DNA of 28,470 bases from an uncultured Brevundimonas sp. (lineage in GTDB: Bacteria > Pseudomonadota > Alphaproteobacteria > Caulobacterales > Caulobacteraceae). The notes beneath the pieces were generated by a model. The model did no database searches. It worked only from the letters and a program-made list of their open reading frames with translations, and was not told the origin of the DNA. Positions 1 through 8,017 of this stretch are shown piece by piece. The first letter of the stretch is position 1. Every line of letters begins with the position of its first letter. The position numbers and the translations under genes are program-made. The stretch covers positions 1 to 28,470 of the forward strand of contig NZ_CALTWS010000004.1 in assembly GCF_943913055.1 (NCBI RefSeq). The letters run 5' to 3'.

Positions 1-818
1 GACAGTTCCAGCAGGGCGCGGCGGCTGGCCTCGGCGACATCGGCCCGGCCGTCGAACTGAATGGTCCAGTCCGGGCGCTGCACCGAGATCACCGAATGGT
101 GCATGGTGTCGCCGATATAGAGCAGGCCCTCGCTGCCCGAAGCGATCCGATAGCCGGTGTGGCCCGGCGTATGGCCCTGAATGTCGACCGCGGCGACGCC
201 GGGCAAAACCTCAGCCCCGGCAGCGAAGGTCTGCACCTTGGGCGTGATGGCCGTGACCAGGGCGGCCATGGTCGGGTCGGCCCTCAGCGCATCCCATTCG
301 TTGGCCGTCATGCGGATGGTGGCATTGGCGAAGACCAGCAGGCCCTGAGCATTGACCAGACCGCCAACATGGTCGCCGTGCGCGTGCGAGATCAGGATGT
401 CGGTCACCTGCGCCGGCTGAACGCCCGCGGCGCTCAGCGAGGTCATCAGCTTGCCCTCCGTGCCCATCTGTCCGCCCGCGCCCGTGTCGAACAGCACGAC
501 CTTGTCGCCCATCCTGACCAGCATCGGCTGGATGCTGAGGCCCAGCGTATCGGTCGGCAGGCCGTTGGCGGTCAGCAGGGCATCCACATCCGCCTTGGGC
601 TCGCCGATGGCCAGCACCTCGCCATTGTTCGGCACCGACAGACTGCCGTCCTTCAACGCATAGGCGTCGAGCGCCCCGATCTTGAAAGCGAAGGCGTCAT
701 TAGAGACTGGAGCGGCGGCGGGCGCGGCGGTCGACGGCTCTGCAGCCTTTTCTGCGGGAGGCGAACAGGCCGCGAGGGTCAGGGCCAGGGCGGAAACGGC
801 GGTCAGGGTCAGGCGCAT
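1..818 (-). CDS. MBL-fold metallohydrolase lipoprotein (3' end outside window)
   Basis: Metallo-beta-lactamase-fold hydrolase, probably exported and lipid-anchored. About 272 residues are visible before the frame runs off the left edge, so the C-terminus is missing. The N-terminus is a lipoprotein signal: a short basic start, a hydrophobic stretch and a lipobox LAAC with Cys18. An Ala/Pro-rich linker follows. The binuclear zinc motif HxHxDH is present as SHAHGDH (His145, His147, Asp149, His150). His220 (GHTPGHTG) and Asp237 (YIGDT) are the usual third and bridging ligands. The overall pattern resembles quorum-quenching and lactonase-like or generic MBL hydrolases; the substrate cannot be read from sequence. 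It lies downstream of the superoxide dismutase gene, but a strong terminator separates them. Confidence 0.9.
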   Translation of the reverse strand, partial: MRLTLTAVSALALTLAACSPPAEKAAEPSTAAPAAAPVSNDAFAFKIGALDAYALKDGSLSVPNNGEVLAIGEPKADVDALLTANGLPTDTLGLSIQPMLVRMGDKVVLFDTGAGGQMGTEGKLMTSLSAAGVQPAQVTDILISHAHGDHVGGLVNAQGLLVFANATIRMTANEWDALRADPTMAALVTAITPKVQTFAAGAEVLPGVAAVDIQGHTPGHTGYRIASGSEGLLYIGDTMHHSVISVQRPDWTIQFDGRADVAEASRRALLEL

Positions 819-831
819 GGTCGGCTCCGGT

Positions 832-870
832 TCGAAAAGGAAAACGCCCGCCGGAGGGGTCCGGCGGGCG
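832..870 (-). terminator. Rho-independent terminator after the sod gene
   Basis: An 11-bp perfect GC-rich stem (845-855 with 860-870) closes a four-base loop. On the minus strand it is followed by a TTTTCCTTTT tract (844 down to 835). It sits 10 bp past the superoxide dismutase stop codon and before the MBL-hydrolase start, so it probably ends the sod transcript. Confidence 0.88.
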
Positions 871-879
871 TCGTCAGCA

Positions 880-1494
880 TCAGGCGGTGGCGGCGGCGAA
901 GAGTTCGTTGGCCTTGTTCCAGTTCACCACGGTCCAGAAGGCCTTGAGGTAATCCGGGCGGCGGTTCTGGTATTTCAGATAATAGGCGTGTTCCCAGACG
1001 TCGGCGCCCAGCACGACCGCGCCCTGTTCGTCCGCGACGTCCATCAGCGGGTTGTCCTGGTTGGGGGTCGAGGTAACCTTCAGCTTGCCGTCCTGGACGA
1101 TCAGCCAGGCCCAGCCGGAGCCGAACTGGCCGGCACCGGCGGCGTTGAAATCTTCCTTGAACTTGTCCATCCCGCCCAGGTCGCGATCGATCGCTGCCTT
1201 GAGTTCGGCAGAGGGCTCACCGCCCTGACCGGCCGGGGCCAGCAGTTCCCAGAACAGGCTGTGGTTCCAGTGGCCGCCGCCGTTGTTGCGTACGGCCTTG
1301 GGGGCCTTGGAGATGGTCTTGAAGATCTCTTCCAGATCCTTGCCCTGCAGACCGGCTTCCTTGTCGACGGCCTCGTTCAGCTTGTCGACATAGGTCTGAT
1401 GGTGCTTGTCGTGGTGGAAGGTCATCGTCTCCTTGTCGATGGCCGGCTCCAGTGCGTCATAGGCGTAAGGCAGGGGGGGCAGGGTGAAGGCCAT
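880..1494 (-). CDS. sod: Superoxide dismutase, Fe/Mn family (Mn-type residues)
   Basis: Converts superoxide to hydrogen peroxide and oxygen. 204 residues, full length for the family, with no signal peptide, so cytoplasmic. Metal ligands are His27 (FHHDKHH), His78 (HWNHSLFW), Asp165 and His169 (DVWEHAYYL). The outer-sphere glutamine that separates iron from manganese enzymes is at Gln146 (NQDNP) in the C-terminal domain, while the N-terminal position that is Gln in iron enzymes is Gly74. That combination is the Mn-type signature, although cambialistic enzymes share it. The start is supported by AGGAG just upstream. A terminator follows directly. I leave the symbol generic because sodA versus sodB depends on measured metal preference. 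Confidence 0.95.
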   Translation of the reverse strand: MAFTLPPLPYAYDALEPAIDKETMTFHHDKHHQTYVDKLNEAVDKEAGLQGKDLEEIFKTISKAPKAVRNNGGGHWNHSLFWELLAPAGQGGEPSAELKAAIDRDLGGMDKFKEDFNAAGAGQFGSGWAWLIVQDGKLKVTSTPNQDNPLMDVADEQGAVVLGADVWEHAYYLKYQNRRPDYLKAFWTVVNWNKANELFAAATA

Positions 1495-1530
1495 CGGGGA
1501 AGCTCCTGAGCTTTGCGGTGTGAGGTACGG

Positions 1531-1558
1531 TATCTAGGTGCCCGCTCGCTGAACCCAA
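1531..1558 (-). promoter_or_regulatory. Possible sod promoter
   Basis: On the minus strand a TTGGGT element (1553-1558) and TAGATA (1531-1536) are separated by 16 bp, about 35 bp upstream of the sod start. The -10 part resembles the Caulobacter-type housekeeping GCTANAWC element with two mismatches. This is a pattern match only. Confidence 0.3.
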
Positions 1559-1582
1559 GTCCGAAACGCAGATTTCGTTGCG

Positions 1583-1822
1583 TCAGGGTGTGGGCAGGTT
1601 TGCCTTCAGACAGTCCCGGACGGCCCGACGCTGATCTCCGCTGGCGGCTGTGAAGTCGGCTCCGCCCGCCTCGAACACCGCTCGCGTCGCCGCGTCCAGA
1701 CCGTTGGCCAGGGCGGCGCGCACCTTGGCCTCGCCCTTGGGATGCAGGCAGAAGCCGACCTCGCGGCACAGGGCGGCGAACAGGTCGTCATAGTTGGGAG
1801 CAGGTTCAGGGGTCTGGTTCAT
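1583..1822 (-). CDS. Small conserved-type protein with CxxxGFCLxP motif (copy 1)
   Basis: 79-residue protein of unknown function. It carries LCREVGFCLHP near residues 18-28 and a later VFEAGGADF segment. The same two blocks occur with the same spacing in the 75-residue product at 7008-7235 (LCVDLGFCLSP and VFEAEGLDF), so the two are paralogues, which strongly supports both as real genes. No signal peptide or membrane segment is seen, and the sequence looks helical with two Cys five residues apart. It is on the same strand as the sod gene (88 bp downstream) and the alpha/beta hydrolase upstream, so co-transcription is possible. No strong ribosome binding site is visible before its ATG. Confidence 0.75.
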   Translation of the reverse strand: MNQTPEPAPNYDDLFAALCREVGFCLHPKGEAKVRAALANGLDAATRAVFEAGGADFTAASGDQRRAVRDCLKANLPTP

Positions 1823-1890
1823 TTGCGCTTGCTAGCACGAAGCCGGGTTGGCGAGCCGCCTGATCAGCAGATTATTCGACCTTCGACGGC

Positions 1891-2985
1891 TCAGCCCGGA
1901 CAGGCGGCGGCGGCCTCGTCGGCGATCTGATCGGCGATCGCCTCTTCGATCGGCCCCATGAGCGGCTCGGTGCCCAGGCTGTGTCCGCGCCCGGGATGGG
2001 ATACGAACCGCACCTGCTCCTGGCCCAGAACGCCCTCGGCGGCGGCGCGCTGGCGCTGTTCGCGCACCTGTGAGTCCCTGTCACCGTAATGCAGGATCAG
2101 CGGCGAACGCCAACGCGCGAACCGGGCCGCCAGCGGCTCGTCGTCAGTCATCCATGACTTCCACCATGCACCGCTGAACACCGGTGCCGCCGCACTGGGA
2201 TAGGGCGTTGCATCGTCCAGAGCCATCGCGCTGGCCTTCGCTTGTTCATACAGCGCGGTCTGGTTGGCGCGCAGCTGATCGAGATCGGCCGGCGTCCACG
2301 CCCCGTTCGGATGGAGGAACGGCGCAAGGGTCTCGAACACGGCCGACGGCGTGTTCATCCAGTTAGATCGCACCTCTTCATTGGTGATGGTGCCGTCGCC
2401 GTCGGCATCCATCATCGTCAGCGAGTCCGCGTCACGGCCCGTGCTTTGCCAGCGAACCGCCGAGACCTTGCTCTCCAGCGGCGCGCCCATGCCGATGACC
2501 AGCGCCGGCTCGGGCGCACCCGCCTTGGCCACGCCGGCCACATGAACCGCGCCCTCGGAATGGGCGAAGAATACGACGCATCTCGCCTCCAGACCGGCAC
2601 TGGATCTGGCCCAGTCATACAGGGCACCAACGTCGGCGCTCAAAGCCTCGGCCGTCACTCCCGGCGCGGCGGCCGCGTCGATCGCCTCGGTTGGCGGCAC
2701 GCCGTGGCGAACGCCGCGCCGGTCGAACCGCAGCGCCGTCATGCCGCGGGCGTTGAATCGTGTGGCCAGATCAGCGAACAGCCGATCGCGGGGCGTTCCC
2801 GATCGTCCGAACGTCACATCGCGGTCGAAGGCCCCCGTCCCGGCCACCATGATGACCACGCCCCGCGAACCGCCCTCCGGCACATCCGCCTGACCGGTCA
2901 GGACATAGCCGTCGGCTGACGGGACGGCGAAAGGTTGAGCTTGCTGGGCGACAGCGAGCGAAAGGGCGGCGGCCAAGGCGATCAT
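1891..2985 (-). CDS. Secreted alpha/beta hydrolase with EF-hand calcium loop
   Basis: Alpha/beta-hydrolase fold protein of 364 residues with an N-terminal signal peptide (about residues 1-14, possible cleavage near AVA-QQ), so probably periplasmic. The nucleophile elbow is AHSEG (Ser143), preceded by an oxyanion-type VAGTGAFDRD segment. The acid is Asp302 or Asp304 (YGDRD) and the base is His335 (GRGHSLG). Between the elbow and the acid lies a complete 12-residue EF-hand loop: Asp193, Asp195, Asp197, Gly198, Ile200 and Glu204. That is unusual for this fold and suggests calcium binding in a lid insertion. GAGGAGAAT upstream of the ATG supports the start. The substrate is unknown. It lies 58 bp downstream of the S-formylglutathione hydrolase gene and may share its transcript. 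Confidence 0.88.
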   Translation of the reverse strand: MIALAAALSLAVAQQAQPFAVPSADGYVLTGQADVPEGGSRGVVIMVAGTGAFDRDVTFGRSGTPRDRLFADLATRFNARGMTALRFDRRGVRHGVPPTEAIDAAAAPGVTAEALSADVGALYDWARSSAGLEARCVVFFAHSEGAVHVAGVAKAGAPEPALVIGMGAPLESKVSAVRWQSTGRDADSLTMMDADGDGTITNEEVRSNWMNTPSAVFETLAPFLHPNGAWTPADLDQLRANQTALYEQAKASAMALDDATPYPSAAAPVFSGAWWKSWMTDDEPLAARFARWRSPLILHYGDRDSQVREQRQRAAAEGVLGQEQVRFVSHPGRGHSLGTEPLMGPIEEAIADQIADEAAAACPG

Positions 2986-3043
2986 GCGGGATTCTCCTCG
3001 CGCAACCTCGCCTCACGACAAAAGCGACGTCAAGCCGAGCGGC

Positions 3044-3904
3044 TCAGTCCTTCAATCGCTGCGCGTGGAAGCTCACATGATCCGCCATGAAACTGGCCAT
3101 GAAGAAGTAGGAGTGGTCGTAGCCGGGCTGCATGCGCAGGGTGATCGGCTGGCCCGCAGCCCCCGCCGTCGCCTGCAACAGTTCCGGCTTCAACTGGTCG
3201 CTCAGGAATTGATCGGCGTCGCCCTGATCGATCAGGATGTCGTCATAGTGGCCCCGTGCCGCGCCCGCTTCGATCAGAAGGGCCGCATCGTGCCGCGCCC
3301 ATTCGTCCCGGTCGTCGCCCAGATAGGCGGTGAAGGCCTTCTCGCCCCAAGGACAGCGTGTCGGCGAGCCGATCGGTGCAAAGGCCGAGACCGAACGGAA
3401 CAGGTTCGGATGACGCAGCGCCAACGTCAGCGCCCCGTGTCCGCCCATGGAATGGCCGCTGATCGACCGCGTCTTCGTCGTCGGAAACCGGGCGTCGATC
3501 AGGGCGATCAGTTCGGAGGTGACATAGGTCTCCATGCGGTAATGCGGGGCCCAGGGCGCTTGCGTCGCATCGACATAGAAGCCCGCCCCCTGCCCCAGGT
3601 CATAGGCCGCATCATCCGCCACGCTCTCGCCCTTCAGATCGGGGCCGCGCGGCGAGGTGTCGGGGGCCACGACAATGACCCCATGCTCGGCCGCCGCCCG
3701 ATAGGCCTCGCCCTTGGTGGTGAAATTGTCTTCGGTGCAGGTCAGGCCCGAGAGCCAGATCAGGACCGGAAAGGGGCCCTCGCCCGGCGGCACGAAGACC
3801 GACAGGGTCATGGGCGTGCCGGTCGTTGCGCTGTCATGCTTCAGATAGCGCAGGGTGCCGCCGTGGACAGTGTGGGTCTTGGTAACCTGCATGGCCTGGC
3901 TCAT
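3044..3904 (-). CDS. fghA: S-formylglutathione hydrolase
   Basis: Hydrolyses S-formylglutathione to formate and glutathione, the second step of glutathione-dependent formaldehyde detoxification, in the cytoplasm. 286 residues, typical for the esterase D family. The nucleophile elbow is SGHSMGGHGA with Ser152. Asp229 (DQGDADQFL) and His264 (YDHSYFF) complete the triad. The family signature LSGLTCTEDNF is at 51-61. The ATG overlaps the stop of the upstream VOC gene by four bases (ATGA), implying translational coupling. Together with the class III alcohol dehydrogenase upstream it forms a complete formaldehyde-to-formate route. Confidence 0.97.
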   Translation of the reverse strand: MSQAMQVTKTHTVHGGTLRYLKHDSATTGTPMTLSVFVPPGEGPFPVLIWLSGLTCTEDNFTTKGEAYRAAAEHGVIVVAPDTSPRGPDLKGESVADDAAYDLGQGAGFYVDATQAPWAPHYRMETYVTSELIALIDARFPTTKTRSISGHSMGGHGALTLALRHPNLFRSVSAFAPIGSPTRCPWGEKAFTAYLGDDRDEWARHDAALLIEAGAARGHYDDILIDQGDADQFLSDQLKPELLQATAGAAGQPITLRMQPGYDHSYFFMASFMADHVSFHAQRLKD

Positions 3905-4281
3905 CCCGGCCGGTGCAGGGCGCAGATCTTGTTGCCGGACGGGTCGCGCAGATAGGCCAGCACCAGGGTGCCGAACGGTCCGTTGCGCTCGCCGGGCGGG
4001 TCCTCGATCGCGGTGCCGCCCGCTGCGACACCGGCGTCGTGGAACGCCTTCACCGCCTCGGCGTCACGTGCGCCAAAGCCGATGGTCCCGCCATTGGCGT
4101 GGCAGGCGGGCTGGCCGTCCAGCGGTCTGGTGATGGCAAAGGCCCCGCGCGGCGTGCGCCACCAGACCCGGCCCCGGTCGTCATCCGTGCCCGGCGGAAT
4201 GCCCAGCGCACCCAGGGCCGCATCATAGAATTTGCGCGACGCCTCGATGTCGTTCGCGCCGATGGTGATGTGTGTGAACAT
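3901..4281 (-). CDS. VOC (glyoxalase/bleomycin-resistance fold) protein in the formaldehyde operon
   Basis: 126-residue single-domain vicinal-oxygen-chelate protein. The N-terminus (FTHITIGANDIEASRKFYDAAL) is the classic first beta-alpha-beta of the fold, and the C-terminal YLRDPSGNKICALH is the typical metal-site strand. The enzymatic role is not known. It sits between frmA (60 bp upstream) and fghA (4-bp overlap), so it is expressed with the formaldehyde detoxification enzymes and may act on a glutathione adduct or a related electrophile; that is inference. GGGAG lies about 9 bases before the ATG. Confidence 0.88.
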   Translation of the reverse strand: MFTHITIGANDIEASRKFYDAALGALGIPPGTDDDRGRVWWRTPRGAFAITRPLDGQPACHANGGTIGFGARDAEAVKAFHDAGVAAGGTAIEDPPGERNGPFGTLVLAYLRDPSGNKICALHRPG

Positions 4282-4341
4282 GTTGATCAGCTCCCTGCTA
4301 TTCGACGACGCTACCCAGGTCCATTTCGAAACGCAACGGAC

Positions 4342-5448
<1,107 letters not shown>

Positions 5449-5510
5449 GGGGGATGCTCCTGACAGGCGTGATGATGTTCTAGGCCATGCGCCGGGTGAT
5501 ATGAAACAGG

Positions 5511-6227
5511 ATGGCTTACAGAAATCTCGTCGTCCTGACCGGGGCCGGCATATCGGCCGAGAGTGGCGTGCCGACGTTTCGGGCGTCGGACGGGCTCTGG
5601 GTGGGGCATCGGATCGAGGATGTGGCGACGCCCGAGGGCTTTGCCCGCGACCCCGCCCAGGTTCAGGACTTCTACAACCAGCGGCGACGTCAATTGGCCT
5701 CCGTAGTGCCCAATGCCGCGCACATCGCCTTGGCCGAACTGGCGGCGCGCTGGCACGGAGAATTCCTGCTGGTCACCCAGAACGTCGACGACCTGCACGA
5801 CCGGGCGCATGCGGCGGTGACGCCCGCTCCGGGCTTCGACCTGATCCACATGCATGGCGAGCTGCTGAAGGCGCGCTGCACCGTGTCGGGCAACGTCTCC
5901 AACTGGCTCGGCGATCTGGCGGTGGGTGAGCCCTCGCCCCATCACCCGCGCGGCACCTTGCGCCCCCACATCGTCTGGTTCGGGGAAATCCCGCTTCAGA
6001 TGGAGCGGATCGAGGCGGCGCTCGAGGCCTGCGATCTGTTCCTGTCCATAGGGACATCGGGTGCGGTCTGGCCCGCCGCCGGTTTCGTCGAGATCGCCCG
6101 GGCGGCGGGGGCGCAGACGGTGGAGTTCGACCTGGCCCCGACCAGCGGCAGCCATCGTTTCGACCTGGGTCTGTATGGTCCGGCGACACAGACCCTGCCG
6201 CCTTATCTGGCGACGCTGCGACCCTAG
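5511..6227 (+). CDS. cobB: NAD-dependent protein deacylase, CobB-type sirtuin
   Basis: Sir2-family enzyme removing acyl groups from lysines using NAD. 238 residues. NAD-binding motifs are GAGISAESGVPTFR (11-24) and TQNVDDLH (89-96). The catalytic histidine is His115 in HMHGEL. Tyr55 and Arg58 (FYNQRRR) match the class III (SIRT5/CobB) residues that bind succinyl and malonyl lysine, so desuccinylase activity is likely. The zinc module is unusual: only Cys123 is present, and the Cys pair normally found about 18-20 residues later is replaced by a SPHHP segment. It is divergent from frmA and converges on mntP, sharing the stop tetranucleotide CTAG. Confidence 0.93.
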   Translation: MAYRNLVVLTGAGISAESGVPTFRASDGLWVGHRIEDVATPEGFARDPAQVQDFYNQRRRQLASVVPNAAHIALAELAARWHGEFLLVTQNVDDLHDRAHAAVTPAPGFDLIHMHGELLKARCTVSGNVSNWLGDLAVGEPSPHHPRGTLRPHIVWFGEIPLQMERIEAALEACDLFLSIGTSGAVWPAAGFVEIARAAGAQTVEFDLAPTSGSHRFDLGLYGPATQTLPPYLATLRP

Positions 6228-6796
6228 CCGCCGATCACCCCTGTGTGCTCCAGCAGGATCATCGTCCCCAGGCCGATCAGGGCCACGCCGCCAATCGCCT
6301 CGGCGATCTTGCCGAACTTCAGGCCGACGGCGCGACCGATCAGCATGCCGATCGTGGTCATGACGAAGGTGGTGAAGCCGATGGCGGCGGCGATGATCCA
6401 GATGTTGGCCCCGATAAAGGCGAGGCCCACACCCACGGCAGCCGCATCGATGCTGGTACCCACGGCCGTGGCGATGAGGGCCCAGACGCCGCGCCGAACG
6501 GCCCGCTGACCGTCGTCCGCCTCGACCGGCTGAAACGCCTCCCACAGCATCTTGCCGCCGACGGCCGCCAGAAGGCCGAAGGCGATCCAGTGATCGACCC
6601 GCTCCACGAACCCCGCCGCCGCCAGACCCAGGGCCCACCCGACCAGAGGGGTGATGGCTTCGATGATGCCGAAAACCAGGCCGTTTCTGACGGCGGTTGA
6701 AAAGTTGGGGCGATGCGCCGCCCCGCGCCCGACGGAGGCGGCAAAGGCGTCGGCCGACATGCTGAGCGACAGCACGGCGATGGAGATGGGGGTCAT
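6224..6796 (-). CDS. mntP: Manganese efflux pump MntP
   Basis: Inner-membrane exporter that lowers cytoplasmic Mn2+. 190 residues with six predicted hydrophobic segments arranged as two repeats. Family signatures are LSMSADAFAASVGRG in TM1 and ATAVGTSIDAAAVGVG in the second repeat, with the conserved membrane aspartates. The frame stays open upstream to an ATG at 6892, but that stretch is the leader RNA (a manganese riboswitch) and does not look like protein. The start at 6796 (MTPISIAVLS) gives the normal family length. Expression is probably switched on by Mn2+ through the riboswitch. Confidence 0.95.
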   Translation of the reverse strand: MTPISIAVLSLSMSADAFAASVGRGAAHRPNFSTAVRNGLVFGIIEAITPLVGWALGLAAAGFVERVDHWIAFGLLAAVGGKMLWEAFQPVEADDGQRAVRRGVWALIATAVGTSIDAAAVGVGLAFIGANIWIIAAAIGFTTFVMTTIGMLIGRAVGLKFGKIAEAIGGVALIGLGTMILLEHTGVIGG

Positions 6797-6847
6797 GGAA
6801 ACGAGCACTCGCCGGACACACGGAGACAGCGCGTTCGCGGCCCCGCC

Positions 6848-6985
6848 GGTGGGGTCGCAAAGCACGCTGGTCTCGCCAGGCGGACATGACATCCGCTGAT
6901 CGCGCCACGTCGCATGGGAACGACGAGTGTGTTGACGCGGTCCCGGCTGATCCTTGCCGGCGGCTACTCCCCAACGGGGCGGTCA
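6848..6985 (-). ncRNA. yybP-ykoY manganese riboswitch in the mntP leader
   Basis: Read on the minus strand, the leader contains the hallmark GGGGAGTAGC (6972 down to 6963), then CGTCAACACACT (near 6938-6927), then GGCGAGACC (6877-6869) followed by TTTGCGACCCC. These are the conserved loop and junction segments of the yybP-ykoY family, in the right order and at family-like spacing. TGGGG (6973-6969) can pair with CCCCA (6854-6850) as P1. A CCCC/GGGG hairpin just past P1 (about 6854-6841) could be the expression platform. mntP is one of the best-known gene classes controlled by this riboswitch. The boundaries are approximate. Confidence 0.85.
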
Positions 6986-7007
6986 GTAGCGGTCGCGGCG
7001 AATGAGA

Positions 7008-7235
7008 TCAAGCCGCCGTCATATGGCGGGCCACAGTCGCCACCACCGCTGCTCTGACACTTGGCCGATCATAGGTATCGAAATCCAGCCCCTCAGCTTC
7101 GAAGACCCTGCGTGCAAAATCTTCGGCAGCTAAGGGCGGACTCTCGGCCAACTGGTCGTAGGCCTCAGGGGAAAGGCAGAAACCCAGATCGACGCACAAA
7201 TCACCTAGCAGCCGTTCAACCTCAACCTCGGTCAT
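7008..7235 (-). CDS. Small protein with CxxxGFCLxP motif (copy 2)
   Basis: 75-residue protein of unknown function and a paralogue of the product at 1583-1822. The shared blocks are LCVDLGFCLSP (residues about 13-23) and RRVFEAEGLDF. Its ATG overlaps the stop of the RNA methyltransferase gene by four bases, so the two are translationally coupled. Acidic N-terminal half, no membrane segment. Two cysteines five residues apart, conserved in both copies, could bind metal or form a disulfide; this is speculation. The mntP riboswitch begins about 20 bp past its stop, so the mntP promoter may lie inside this gene. Confidence 0.8.
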   Translation of the reverse strand: MTEVEVERLLGDLCVDLGFCLSPEAYDQLAESPPLAAEDFARRVFEAEGLDFDTYDRPSVRAAVVATVARHMTAA

Positions 7236-8017
7236 TCGTCCACCGGCTTACTCTCCGCCGCCAGCCGGGCCAGTACCCGGCCCCGACCTTTCGACAGCGC
7301 CGTGATTACGCCCCGGAACGTCGCCACCTCCTGGGCCGTGAAGGCGGCGCGGCCCAGCATGACGCGCAGGTTCTGGCTCATCGAGCGGAACTTCTCGGGC
7401 GGATGAAAGAAGCCCGCGGCGTCCAGCTCCCGCTCCAGATGTTCATACATGCCCAGTGTCAGGGCCCCGTCGGCGGGCGGCTCGGCCTCGCGGAAGTTGG
7501 GTGGGGGCGCGTCCAGTACGGTCGCGCGCCACTCATAGGCATTGATCGCCACCGCCTGGGCCAGGTTCAGGCTCTGGTGCCGCGGGTCGATGGGAATGGT
7601 GACGATGCCCTGGCACAGGGCGATGTCGGAGGTCTCCAGCCCCGCCCGTTCGCCCCCGAACAGCAGGCCGACGTTCAGACCCGAGGCCCGGTCGTCATAC
7701 AGGGTGCGCGCCGTTTCGCGCGGCGTGCGCACGGGCTGGCGCGTCTCGCGCGGGCGGGCGGTAGCGGCGTGCACGACCTGCAGATCGGCGATGGCCTCGG
7801 CCACCGTCTCGAACACCCGGACGCCCTCCAGCACCCAGTCGGCCCCCGACGCGGTTGCCCAGGCCCGCTCCTGCGGCCAGCCGTCACGGGGCGCGACCAG
7901 CCGCAGCTCCGACAGGCCGAAGTTGGCCATCACCCGCGCGACCGCCCCGATGTTCTCCGCCATCTGGGACTTGTCGAGGATGACGACGGGAGGAGTCAGG
8001 ATCGAAAGCTCGGACAA
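7232..8017 (-). CDS. TrmH/SpoU-family RNA 2'-O-methyltransferase (TrmJ-like), TTG start
   Basis: SPOUT-fold methyltransferase that transfers a methyl group from S-adenosylmethionine to a ribose 2'-OH in RNA. 261 residues. The knot motifs are present: NIGAVARVMANFG (22-34), GLLFGGERAGL (117-127) and IPIDPRHQSLNLAQAV (141-156). The N-terminal arrangement plus a C-terminal helical extension most resembles TrmJ (tRNA Nm32), but the exact target is unproven. The start is TTG at 8015-8017: an in-frame stop (that of the upstream nuclease gene) lies directly before it, and GAGGA lies 5 bases upstream. It is followed with a 4-bp overlap by the small CxxxGFCL protein. Confidence 0.9.
   Translation of the reverse strand: MSELSILTPPVVILDKSQMAENIGAVARVMANFGLSELRLVAPRDGWPQERAWATASGADWVLEGVRVFETVAEAIADLQVVHAATARPRETRQPVRTPRETARTLYDDRASGLNVGLLFGGERAGLETSDIALCQGIVTIPIDPRHQSLNLAQAVAINAYEWRATVLDAPPPNFREAEPPADGALTLGMYEHLERELDAAGFFHPPEKFRSMSQNLRVMLGRAAFTAQEVATFRGVITALSKGRGRVLARLAAESKPVDE

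Noticed and set aside
6797..6892. N-terminal extension of MntP from an upstream ATG
   Set aside because: The stretch is the riboswitch leader, and the extended protein exceeds the normal family length and lacks homology-like features.
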